This document shows, one piece after another, positions 1 to 6,997 of a DNA stretch of 19,666 nt (its first letter is position 1; each line of letters opens with the position of its first letter). A model generated the notes under the pieces. The model did no database searches and was not told the DNA's origin. It worked only from the letters and a program-made list of their open reading frames with translations. The position numbers and the translations under genes are program-made. Source of the DNA: Candidatus Iainarchaeum sp. (lineage in GTDB: Archaea > Iainarchaeota > Iainarchaeia > Iainarchaeales > JAAZKV01); contig JABHJM010000093.1 in assembly GCA_018691995.1 (NCBI GenBank), positions 1 to 19,666 of the forward strand, in the 5' to 3' direction.

Positions 1-857
1 AAAAGATTGAAAGAGTATTTGATGTTAGTGCTCCAGTTCCAAAAATACTAGCGGGAAAAAAACAACCTTATCAACAATTCATAAAGGAATTAAGACAAAA
101 AATGGTGGAACTTGGTTATACTGAAATGAAATCAACCTTAGTAACTCACGAATTTTATCACTTTGATGGTTTATATCAACCACAAAACCATCCAGCAAGA
201 ACATGGACTGATACTTATCAATTAAAACAACCAACTCATGGAAAAATAGCAAACAAAAAGGCGGTTGCTGCAATAAAAGCAGCTCATGAAAATGGAGGAG
301 TGAGTGATTCAAAAGGGTGGGGTTACACTTGGGACCTACAAACAGCAGAAAAATTAATGCCGCCAGGACACGGAACTGGATTTGATATAGTAGAGCTTTG
401 TAAACCATGCACTGTTCCAGGAAAATACTTTGTTATTACACGTTGCTTTCGTCCAGACGTACTAGACGCAACACATTTACTTGAATTTAGTCAACTTGAT
501 TGTTTTATTATTGGAGAAGGAATAAATTTCAAACATTTACTTGGACAACTCGAACTAATTGCAAGAGAAATTGGCGGGGCAGAAAAAGTAAAATTCTTCC
601 CGGACTATTACCCATTCACCGAGCCAAGCGTACAACTCTCTGCATATAATCCAACAGTAGGATGGATGGAGTTTGCTGGCGGAGGAGTATTTCGACCTGA
701 AATGCTTGAAAATCTTGGCTACAAAAAAGGAACAACTGCCATAGCATGGGGACTTGGGATTGATCGACTTGCAATGATGAAACTTGGAATAAAAGATATT
801 CGAAATTTATTCTCACAAGATTTAGGATATTTAAGAGAAGCAAAGGTGACCAAATAA
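1..857 (+). CDS. pheS: Phenylalanyl-tRNA synthetase alpha subunit (C-terminal part; 5' end outside window)
   Basis: Catalytic subunit of the cytoplasmic alpha2beta2 enzyme that charges tRNA-Phe with phenylalanine. An open frame runs from base 3 without a start codon, so only the last 284 residues are visible; archaeal PheS is usually about 500 aa, so the gene begins well before the window. Class II synthetase landmarks are clear: the FDGLYQPQNHPAR stretch, a FRPDVLDATH segment, the phenylalanine-pocket FTEPSVQ, and motif 3 AWGLGIDRLAMM near the C-terminus. The ATG at base 102 is an internal methionine, because the same frame upstream encodes typical PheS sequence (FDVSAPVPKI). The stop TAA shares one base with the pheT start (TAATG), so the two subunits are translationally coupled. 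Confidence 0.97.
   Translation, partial: KIERVFDVSAPVPKILAGKKQPYQQFIKELRQKMVELGYTEMKSTLVTHEFYHFDGLYQPQNHPARTWTDTYQLKQPTHGKIANKKAVAAIKAAHENGGVSDSKGWGYTWDLQTAEKLMPPGHGTGFDIVELCKPCTVPGKYFVITRCFRPDVLDATHLLEFSQLDCFIIGEGINFKHLLGQLELIAREIGGAEKVKFFPDYYPFTEPSVQLSAYNPTVGWMEFAGGGVFRPEMLENLGYKKGTTAIAWGLGIDRLAMMKLGIKDIRNLFSQDLGYLREAKVTK
845..849 (+). promoter_or_regulatory. Shine-Dalgarno site for pheT
   Basis: GGTGA lies inside the last codons of pheS, 7 nt before the pheT ATG. It matches the core of the archaeal anti-SD (AUCACCUCC) and supports the start at 857. Confidence 0.6.
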
Positions 858-2512
858 TGCCTACAATAGAAGCAAGCAAAAAAGATTTAGAAAAATTAAT
901 TGGAAAAAAATTCACTGATAACCAACTTGAAGATGCATTAATGTATGTTAAAGGAGAAGTTGATGGAAAGGACGGCGACGCAATAAAAATTGATGTTAAA
1001 GAAACAAATAGGCCAGATCTTTGGAGTAGTGAAGGAATTGCAAGAGAAATAAAAGCAAGAATAGGAAAAGATAAAGGGATAAAAAAATATAAAACAACAA
1101 AAGGAAAAGTAAAAGTTTATGTTGATAAAAATCTTGCAAAAGTTAGACCACTAATTGCATGTGCAGTTGTAAAAAATGTAAAAATAGACGATGATTTTAT
1201 TATTCAAATGGTTCAACTTCAAGAAAAAGTTGGAGAAACATTTGGAAGAAAAAGAAAAGAAACTGGAATTGGTCTGTATGACTTTGATATAATGCATCCA
1301 CCAATACATTACAAAGGATTCAAAGATAACCAAATAGAGTTTGTTCCACTTGAATGGAAAGTTCCAATGCGACCAAGTGAAATTTTAAAACAACATGAAA
1401 AAGGAAAAGCGTATGCGCACCTTTTAGAAGGGAACACTTATTACCCGATTGTAATTGATTCAAAAAAAGTTGTGGCATCAATGCCACCAATAATTAATTC
1501 ACAAGTAACAGGAAAAGTAACGGCCCAAACAAAAAATCTTTTTATTGAAGTAACTGGATTTAATTGGAATATTGTTAGTACTGCACTTGAAGTAATGTGT
1601 ATGGCACTAGCTGATCGTGGAGGAAAAATAGAAACAACAGAAATTAATTTTCCAATTGGAAAAACGTATCCGTCAAAAAAAGTTAATACTCCTGAATTCA
1701 AAACACAAAAATTAACATTTAAGACAGAATTATTTAATCAAGTAACAGGTCTTGGAATAAAACCAACAGAACTTAAGACCTTACTTGAAAAAGCAAGGTA
1801 CAAAGTAAGTATGACAAAAGAAAAAACAAGTGTAGAATATTCAAATTACCGACAAGACATAATGCACGGGGTGGATGTTGTTGAAGATGCACTTATTTCA
1901 TATGGTTATGATAAAATAGAACCAGTTCCAGTTGAAATGTGCGTGTTTGGAAAAAGCTTAGCAGAACTTGATGCACTTGAAGAAGTTCGAGATGGGTGTA
2001 TTGGAATGGGATTGCAAGAAATAACTTCATTTAATCTAACTTCCAAAACAAACCAAGAAGCAAAAATGTTGCTTAAAGGAGAAAAATTTGTTGAACTTGC
2101 AAACCCAATGAGTTCAAATTATGAAATAATGCGAAAAAGATTATTGCCACAAGCATTAAATTTCCTTTCAAAAAATAAAAACCAAATCTTTCCACAAAGA
2201 ATTTTTGAAGTAGGCGCATGCCTTGAATTAAATCCAAAAGCAGATATTGGAGTAAACCAAACAAATCACATTTGCGGAGTAGTAACTCATTCAAACGCAA
2301 ACTTCACAGAAATAAAATCAATACTAGTAACACTTTGCGATATGCTTGGATTAAAATTAAAGATTGAGAAAAAAACATTTTCTTTCCTTGGTGAAAACAG
2401 TGCAAAAATAACTGTTGGTGGAAAAAAAGGTTTCATTGGAGAACTCTCAGAAGAAGTTGAAAAGAATTTCGGACTAAAGAAACCGGTTGCGCTATTTGAA
2501 TTTGAATTGTAA
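857..2512 (+). CDS. pheT: Phenylalanyl-tRNA synthetase beta subunit
   Basis: Non-catalytic subunit that pairs with PheS and carries tRNA-binding and editing (B3/B4) modules. The 551-aa length fits the archaeal/eukaryotic form, which lacks the bacterial EMAP-like N-terminal and C-terminal anticodon-binding domains. Visible landmarks are the N-terminal KETNRPDLWSSEGIARE segment (typical B1/B5-like signature), a central editing-domain region with MPPIINSQVTG, and a degenerate class II catalytic-like fold toward the C-terminus (MSSNYEIMRKRLLP, FEVGACLEL). It starts at the ATG overlapping the pheS stop by one base and has its own SD. The next gene lies on the other strand and its stop follows with no gap at 2513. 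Confidence 0.96.
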   Translation: MPTIEASKKDLEKLIGKKFTDNQLEDALMYVKGEVDGKDGDAIKIDVKETNRPDLWSSEGIAREIKARIGKDKGIKKYKTTKGKVKVYVDKNLAKVRPLIACAVVKNVKIDDDFIIQMVQLQEKVGETFGRKRKETGIGLYDFDIMHPPIHYKGFKDNQIEFVPLEWKVPMRPSEILKQHEKGKAYAHLLEGNTYYPIVIDSKKVVASMPPIINSQVTGKVTAQTKNLFIEVTGFNWNIVSTALEVMCMALADRGGKIETTEINFPIGKTYPSKKVNTPEFKTQKLTFKTELFNQVTGLGIKPTELKTLLEKARYKVSMTKEKTSVEYSNYRQDIMHGVDVVEDALISYGYDKIEPVPVEMCVFGKSLAELDALEEVRDGCIGMGLQEITSFNLTSKTNQEAKMLLKGEKFVELANPMSSNYEIMRKRLLPQALNFLSKNKNQIFPQRIFEVGACLELNPKADIGVNQTNHICGVVTHSNANFTEIKSILVTLCDMLGLKLKIEKKTFSFLGENSAKITVGGKKGFIGELSEEVEKNFGLKKPVALFEFEL

Positions 2513-2956
2513 TTAAACATTTTCTTCTAAAAACTTTTCAAGAATTCCAATATGTTCAAATTCTTCTTGAAGGATGTGTTCAAGTACTTGTTTTAGTTTT
2601 CCAGTAGATTTTTCAATTGCATCTCGATATGCATCGGCAGAAATCTTTTCTTGTTTGATATCATATATTAATGCTTCATTAAGTGGTTGATAAACAATGT
2701 TTTCTAATTCGCTTTGGTCATACTCTTTAACTTCAAGTTCTGCCTTTTCAAGTAATATTTTTAGTATGTAAGCATGTTTTTCTTCTTGTCCATCTAAACG
2801 TTTTAATATTTCAACAATATTACCTTCTAAAGAACTCGTTTGTCTAAAATAAATGTGTTTTTCAAATAGTTCTCTTGCGTACAAATCAATAAGTTCATCC
2901 TTAAGACTAACAATTTCTTCAGGGATAACTTCATATGCTAAATCTTCAATATCCAT
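2513..2956 (-). CDS. Ferritin-like (rubrerythrin-type) diiron protein
   Basis: A 147-aa all-helical protein with two carboxylate-histidine motifs at the positions expected of a ferritin-like four-helix bundle: EEKH around residues 58-61 and EEFEH around 131-135, with further Glu/His in the first helix (E29, E32, H34). This pattern predicts a diiron site; a role in peroxide removal or iron handling is inferred from the family. It has no rubredoxin C-terminal domain, so it is not a classical rubrerythrin. A longer reading from a TTG at 2995 adds 13 residues, but the ATG at 2956 starts the typical acidic first helix and lies about 27 nt from a TATA-like element, so I prefer it. It is divergent from orc1/cdc6, sharing a 52-bp gap, and its stop abuts pheT. 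Confidence 0.82.
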   Translation of the reverse strand: MDIEDLAYEVIPEEIVSLKDELIDLYARELFEKHIYFRQTSSLEGNIVEILKRLDGQEEKHAYILKILLEKAELEVKEYDQSELENIVYQPLNEALIYDIKQEKISADAYRDAIEKSTGKLKQVLEHILQEEFEHIGILEKFLEENV

Positions 2957-2979
2957 GCATAATATTATTGCCAAAGAGC

Positions 2980-2987
2980 TTTTATTA
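2980..2987. promoter_or_regulatory. TATA-like box between ferritin-like gene and orc1/cdc6, possibly bidirectional
   Basis: TTTTATTA on the + strand reads TAATAAAA on the - strand. Its centre is about 26 nt upstream of the orc1 ATG (3009) and about 27 nt upstream of the ferritin-like ATG (2956), the distance expected for leaderless archaeal transcripts in both directions. No other good TATA candidate sits at that distance for either gene. Confidence 0.45.
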
Positions 2988-3008
2988 CTTATCAAATATA
3001 TTTTGATT

Positions 3009-4079
3009 ATGGCAAATATATTTGAATCAAAAGGAGAAAATCACATATTAAAAGATGAGAGATTTTTGTATCCTGAATTTGTTCCAGAACAATTGCCCTT
3101 TCGTGATAAAGAAATTGGGGAAATGGTTTTTGCTCTAAAACCAGCAACTCTTGGAAAAAAACCAACAACGTTATTTTTAACCGGAGTTCCAGGAACAGGA
3201 AAAACAGTTAGTTCAAAACATGTGCTAAATGAACTTGGGGAATATTCTGATAGGACAAAATGTCTCTACATAAATTGTTTCGAATTTAATTCAAAACATT
3301 CAATACTTTCAAAAGCAACAAATTTTCTTGGTTATGCAGTCCCTACAAGAGGACTTTCAACAGAAGAAATATTTGAAAGGTTTGTTGCGGTTACAAAGTC
3401 AAAAGAAAATATTCCAATTTTTATATTTGATGAAGCAGAACAACTTCTAAAACAAGAAGACACAAAAGATTTGTTATATGACTTATCAAGAATGGGAGAA
3501 CGACACAAAGTGTTTATTGGGCTTGTTTTTATTTCAAATGATAACTTTTTTCTTTCCTTACTTGATGATCGAGTAAGAAGTTCTATGCAAGCTTCAACAA
3601 TTAACTTTGAAAAATATTCTTCATTGCAATTAAAAGATATTTTAAAAGAAAGAGCAAAATATGCTTTTTTTGATAATGCTTTAGAAGATGAAGTTATCCC
3701 TCTTGCAGCAGCGCATGCTTCAAAAGAAGGGGATGCAAGAGTTGCAATTGATGTTTTGCTTAAAGCTGCTCGTTTAGCAGAAAACGAGAATTCAAAAAAA
3801 GTAAAAGTCGCTCACGTTAGAAAAGCTTTTATGAAAGAAAAGGTAGTAAAACAAGAACTTTCATCAAATTTATCAAAACAAGAACAACTTATTCTTGATT
3901 TTGTAAAAAATAATGAAGTTACTGCTGGTGAAATCTATTTAGCTCTTGGAAAGGACTTTGCTGAGAGAACTCTTCGAAAGGCAATTAATGATTTGGAAGA
4001 CAAAAAGTTAATTAGTGCAAAAAAGGTAAAAAAGGGCAAAGGAGTAACAAGAGTTATCTCAAAAGTCAAAAAAAGTTAA
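3009..4079 (+). CDS. cdc6: Orc1/Cdc6-family replication initiator ATPase
   Basis: AAA+ origin-recognition and MCM-loading protein, 356 aa, slightly shorter than the usual 370-420 aa. Walker A GVPGTGKT is at residues 59-66, Walker B IFIFDEAE at about 137-144, and a sensor-2-like GDAR at 241-244. A C-terminal winged-helix domain follows (about 288-345; LSKQEQLILDFVKNN, then GEIYLALG and RTLRKAINDLEDKKLI), which in the family binds origin DNA. The C-terminus is lysine-rich. The frame remains open to 2853, but that extension runs antisense through the ferritin-like gene and looks non-coding; ATG 3009 has a TATA-like box 26 nt upstream. Archaeal orc1 genes often sit beside an origin, but I could not find repeated origin recognition boxes in the short flanking gaps. 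Confidence 0.93.
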   Translation: MANIFESKGENHILKDERFLYPEFVPEQLPFRDKEIGEMVFALKPATLGKKPTTLFLTGVPGTGKTVSSKHVLNELGEYSDRTKCLYINCFEFNSKHSILSKATNFLGYAVPTRGLSTEEIFERFVAVTKSKENIPIFIFDEAEQLLKQEDTKDLLYDLSRMGERHKVFIGLVFISNDNFFLSLLDDRVRSSMQASTINFEKYSSLQLKDILKERAKYAFFDNALEDEVIPLAAAHASKEGDARVAIDVLLKAARLAENENSKKVKVAHVRKAFMKEKVVKQELSSNLSKQEQLILDFVKNNEVTAGEIYLALGKDFAERTLRKAINDLEDKKLISAKKVKKGKGVTRVISKVKKS

Positions 4080-4109
4080 TTTATTCACTTTTTCCAGTTA
4101 TAGAAAGCT

Positions 4110-4118
4110 TTTTATATA
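4110..4118 (+). promoter_or_regulatory. TATA box for the lysine-rich protein gene
   Basis: TTTATATAG-type box inside GCTTTTTATATAGTTTTT, centred about 26 nt before the ATG at 4140. This predicts a leaderless transcript. It is one of the best TATA boxes in the window. Confidence 0.6.
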
Positions 4119-4139
4119 GTTTTTCAACAAATATAGTGT

Positions 4140-5389
4140 ATGGCTACAAAGAAAAAGGCTACTAAAAAGGCCGTTAAAAAGAAAGTTGCAAAAAAACCAA
4201 CAAAAAAGAAAGTTGCTAAAAAGAACGTCAAAAAGAAAGCTACTAAAAAAGCGACAAAGAAAAAACCAACTGTTAAAGTTGTTAAAAAAACAATTGTGAA
4301 GAAAACAGCTGTTTCTAAAACTGTTAAAAAGCAAATTGCTTCTACAAGTAAAAGAACAACAAAAGCTCTAAAACATAATGTAAAGCAAGATACTGAAATT
4401 TCTAAATTAAAAGCAGAAGTTGCTAAATTACAAGGAAAAGGTAAAGTAAAAGGAAAAAAGAAAGTAAACTCAAAAAGAATTAGCGAATATAATCTATTTA
4501 TTAGAAAATATATTACTTCGGGACATACTTTTACTCAAGCTGTAAAAGAATGGAATAGGTACCAAACTTTAATGGCAAAAGATAAGAGAAGACCAAGTGC
4601 ATATAATCAATTTATTGGTTCTCAAATGAGACTTGGAAAAACTTTCTTACAATCAGTTGCTCTTTGGAAACTTGCAAAAGCAGGAAAACTTGGAAGAAAA
4701 GGAACAACAAAAACTGTTGAAAAAGTTAAATACAAAACTAGAACTATTCATACAAAACCAAAAATTAAGTATAGGACTAGAACTAAAACAGTAGAAGCTA
4801 AACCAAAAATTAAGTATAGAACTAGGACTATTCATGATAAACCTGAAATTAAGTACAGGACTAAAACAAAAATTGTTGAAAGTAAGCCTAAAATTAAGTA
4901 CAGAACTAGAACAATTAAGGCTAAACCTGAAATTAAGTACAGGACTAAAACAAAAATTGTTGAAAGTAAGCCAAAAATTAAGTATAGGACTAAAACAGTT
5001 GTAAAAACAGTTAAGTCAAAACCAAAGGTTATTACAAAAGTGGTTTACAGAACAAAAAAAGTTCCTGTTGAAAAAGCAACAACAAAAGTTGTAAAACAAA
5101 GTGTTGATTATAACAAAATAAGAGAAATGTTTTCTTCACTCGCTAGTGTAAAGTCAATTACAACAAAAGATGTAAAAATGGCTGTTGAATGGGATGAAGA
5201 AGAAGTAGCATTCAAATTAATGCAAACTTATTTTAAAGAAATTGCAAGATTTGGTTTCAAAAAGAGATTAACTCTTGATGAAATAATTAATTCATATCTG
5301 TATTCTCTTGCAAGAGTGAGAAGAATGGAGCATAATGAAGCAGATGTTGCAGAGGCTGTAAGAAAGTCAGGAATTAGGAAGTGATTGGT
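4140..5389 (+). CDS. Lysine-rich repeat protein with H1-like tail, two YN..F..W motifs, YRT repeats and a C-terminal helical domain
   Basis: A 414-aa protein (coding ends with TGA at 5382-5384). I do not recognise it as a named family. Residues 1-60 are almost only Lys, Ala, Thr, Val and Pro in KKATKK/KKKVAKK blocks resembling histone H1 tails. Residues 80-100 form a short predicted coiled coil. Residues about 112-142 and 149-180 are two copies of a motif (S-x-Y-N-x-F-I, then G-x-T-F-x-Q-x-V, then W) whose spacing recalls HMG/YABBY-like DNA-binding helices; this is pattern resemblance only. Residues about 196-305 are tandem KPxIKYRTRT units of 13 and 15 residues. Residues about 350-395 form a helical domain (DEEEVAFKL, YFKEIARFGF, LDEIINSYLYSL) repeated in the next gene. 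It is extremely basic with no signal or membrane segment, so a cytoplasmic DNA/RNA-binding or chromatin role is inferred. Confidence 0.85.
4473..4679 (+). repeat. Tandem pair of YN..F..GxTF..V..W motifs (protein-level repeat)
   Basis: Two adjacent copies of about 32 residues within the lysine-rich protein: SEYNLFIRKY...GHTFTQAVKEW and SAYNQFIGSQ...GKTFLQSVALW. Shared positions are S, YN, FI, G, TF, Q, V and W, with the same spacing. The codons differ, so this is an old duplication, in contrast to the recent repeats further on. Confidence 0.7.
4725..5054 (+). repeat. Coding tandem repeats, KPxIKYRTRT units in a 28-residue higher-order period
   Basis: About seven units alternate between 13 and 15 residues, giving an 84-nt (28-codon) super-period. 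Bases 4838-4888 and 4922-4972 are an identical 51-nt direct repeat offset by 84 nt, showing recent expansion or homogenisation. Every third to fourth residue is Lys or Arg, so the segment is expected to be extended and strongly cationic. Confidence 0.85.
5376..5385 (+). promoter_or_regulatory. Shine-Dalgarno site overlapping the stop codon of the lysine-rich gene
   Basis: AGGAAGTGAT matches the ideal AGGAGGTGAT at 9 of 10 positions and ends 4 nt before the ATG at 5390. The TGA stop of the upstream gene (5382-5384) is part of the site, so termination and reinitiation are physically linked. It decides ATG 5390 over the in-frame GTG 5381. Confidence 0.65.
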
Positions 5390-5710
5390 ATGAACGATGA
5401 AGAAGTAGCATTTAGAGTAGTAAGACTATACTTTGAGGAAATTGCAAGACTAGGTTTCAAAAGACAACTTGATCTTGATCAAATGATTAACGCATACTTT
5501 TACACTCTTAAAAAAGTAAAAGACAAAGAAACAATGAAAAAAATAATCATTGAACTTGACAAAAAACCTGAAACAGTTAAAACTACAACAACTACAACAG
5601 AAACAAAAGCTGTTCCAGTTGAACCAGCAATTGTTCAAGAAACAACTACTACAACAGAAGAAACAAAACCAAGTAGAACAATTACAGATATTATCGAAGG
5701 GATTAAATAA
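5390..5710 (+). CDS. Small protein sharing the C-terminal helical domain of the upstream lysine-rich protein, with Thr-rich tail
   Basis: A 106-aa protein of unknown function. Residues about 2-45 (NDEEVAFRV, YFEEIARLGFKRQLDLDQ, INAYFYTL) align without gaps to the C-terminal domain of the preceding protein, with well over half the residues identical over about 40. The rest is a Thr/Glu/Lys/Pro-rich low-complexity linker containing two runs of threonines, and it ends in a short helix (TITDIIEGIK). The linker suggests a flexible tether to a C-terminal binding peptide. The gene begins 5 nt after the upstream stop with a strong SD, so the two are cotranscribed. The shared domain makes hetero- or homo-oligomerisation between the two products a reasonable inference. 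Confidence 0.8.
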   Translation: MNDEEVAFRVVRLYFEEIARLGFKRQLDLDQMINAYFYTLKKVKDKETMKKIIIELDKKPETVKTTTTTTETKAVPVEPAIVQETTTTTEETKPSRTITDIIEGIK

Positions 5711-5729
5711 AAAATTCCTTCAATTTCTA

Positions 5730-5746
5730 TTTTTTTTATTAAAAAA
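5730..5746. terminator. Oligo-T terminator region between convergent genes
   Basis: A run of eight T on the + strand (5730-5737), followed by six A (5741-5746, T6 on the - strand), lies in the 42-bp gap between the converging 106-aa gene and the GTPase gene. Archaeal transcription ends at such T tracts. No strong hairpin is evident. Confidence 0.5.
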
Positions 5747-5752
5747 TAATTT

Positions 5753-6955
5753 CTAAGGTTTTTTGAACATTAATTCAATAACATCGCCAGATTTTAACAC
5801 ATGATCTTTTCCAATAATTTGTTTGGTCTTAACATCAATAGCACGAATAAAACCATCACCCATATCAGTGTGCAAAGTGTATGCAAAATCAATAGCAGTG
5901 CTTCCAGTTTTCATTAAAAAGCAATCTACTAGTGTGTTTCCATTTTTGTCTTTAAGAGTTTTTGTTCCGCCAGGAAAAATTGGAATATAATCTAATACTC
6001 CAAGAATAGTTTCATCAAGACAAGTTTGAATTCCAGTTCCGCCAAATTTTTCCATTACATTTTTTCTAACTGTTTCAAGACCTTCTTTTTGTTTATCATT
6101 AAGTTCGCCTTTGAGAGTAAAATCTTTCTCTCCAGGATAATATTCTAAGATATCTTGTTTAGCAGCTTTTCGAAGAGCAAGTTCACTAGCAGCACTACAT
6201 GCAACAATCGTTTTATCTGGGAATTTTTCTCTCATCTTTTTAATATTACTTTCAGCATTGGGTAAGTCACATTTGTTAGCAGCAATAATAATTGGTTTAC
6301 TATATTTACGACACTGGGTAGCAAAGTTCATTTTATCTTCTTCGTCCCATTCTAAAAATGATTTTTCACCAAGTGCAAGTTTTTTTAAAGCACTTTCAAT
6401 ATGGGATGTAAGTATTTTTACCCCACTTAAATTTTGTGAAAGTAATTCAACTTTTTTTCGATATTCTTTCTCATGACTCTTGCCAAATTTACTCCAATTA
6501 TTTTCAATAATTTTTAAAAACCAAAGTTCTATTTCTTTTTCTAAAAATTCCACATCCTTACAAGGATCATGTCCAGTAGTTGCTTTTCCTTCCTCATCAG
6601 TCAATCCAGAAGCGTCCACTACATGTACAAGTGCATCAGCCCCAGATAAATCATTCAAAAATTTATTTCCAAGCCCCTTTCCTTCATTTGCCCCAGGAAC
6701 AAGTCCAGCAACATCAATTAATTCAACAGGAATATAACGAATATTTCCACTTTCTTTTTCAACTAAAAAACCATGTTTTGGATCACTTATAACGTTAAAG
6801 AAATTTCCAGCATCATCAACCCGAACAAAACCAGTCCCCTTATTGGGCTCTATTGTAGTAAATGGGTATGAGGCCATTGCAACGTCTACTAAAGTACTAG
6901 AACTAAAAAAAGTACTCTTTCCACTGCTTGGTTTTCCAACTATTCCAATTTGCAT
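5753..6955 (-). CDS. Obg/YchF-like GTPase with C-terminal TGS domain (archaeal Ygr210-like)
   Basis: A translation-associated P-loop GTPase of 400 aa. G1 is GKPSSGKS (residues 7-14). The Obg-type region SYPFTTIEPNKG (29-40) carries G2, and G3 is DVAG (81-84) followed by LVPGANEGKGLGNKFL, an Obg-family signature. G4 is NKCD (227-230) and G5 is CSAAS. The TGS domain covers about 318-400 (GGTKTLKDKNG, YTLHTDMGDGF, LKSGDVIELM). The NKxD in G4 predicts guanine specificity, unlike bacterial YchF, whose NMxE favours ATP; this fits the archaeal/Ygr210 branch. The family binds ribosomes, but its exact role is not established. It starts at ATG 6955 (MQIGIVGKP), immediately before the P-loop as usual. 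It diverges from the transglycosylase gene. Confidence 0.93.
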   Translation of the reverse strand: MQIGIVGKPSSGKSTFFSSSTLVDVAMASYPFTTIEPNKGTGFVRVDDAGNFFNVISDPKHGFLVEKESGNIRYIPVELIDVAGLVPGANEGKGLGNKFLNDLSGADALVHVVDASGLTDEEGKATTGHDPCKDVEFLEKEIELWFLKIIENNWSKFGKSHEKEYRKKVELLSQNLSGVKILTSHIESALKKLALGEKSFLEWDEEDKMNFATQCRKYSKPIIIAANKCDLPNAESNIKKMREKFPDKTIVACSAASELALRKAAKQDILEYYPGEKDFTLKGELNDKQKEGLETVRKNVMEKFGGTGIQTCLDETILGVLDYIPIFPGGTKTLKDKNGNTLVDCFLMKTGSTAIDFAYTLHTDMGDGFIRAIDVKTKQIIGKDHVLKSGDVIELMFKKP

Positions 6956-6966
6956 GATACCACAAC

Positions 6967-6977
6967 AATTTTATTTT
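6967..6977 (+). promoter_or_regulatory. Candidate TATA box for the lytic transglycosylase gene
   Basis: AATTTTATTTT is centred about 25 nt before ATG 6998, matching the spacing seen at other genes here. A second candidate, ATCTTATAAT at 6984-6993, would instead fit a start at 7031. Confidence 0.35.
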
Positions 6978-6997
6978 CCACATATCTTATAATGTGT

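Noticed and set aside
1..101. pheS as a truncated pseudogene starting at base 102
   Set aside because: The frame is open with typical PheS sequence up to the window edge; truncation is only by the window.
2853..3008. N-terminal extension of Orc1/Cdc6 (52 more residues in frame)
   Set aside because: It runs antisense through the ferritin-like gene, lacks family similarity, and the TATA-like box sits 26 nt before ATG 3009.
4087..4104. TTTTTCCAGTTATAGAAAG near orc1 as an origin recognition box
   Set aside because: Only a partial match to a mini-ORB, a single copy and no G-rich flank; no repeats or A/T-rich unwinding stretch of adequate length lie between genes.
4725..5054. CRISPR-like array (regular repeats)
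   Set aside because: The repeats are coding, contiguous without unique spacers, and in phase with an intact reading frame.
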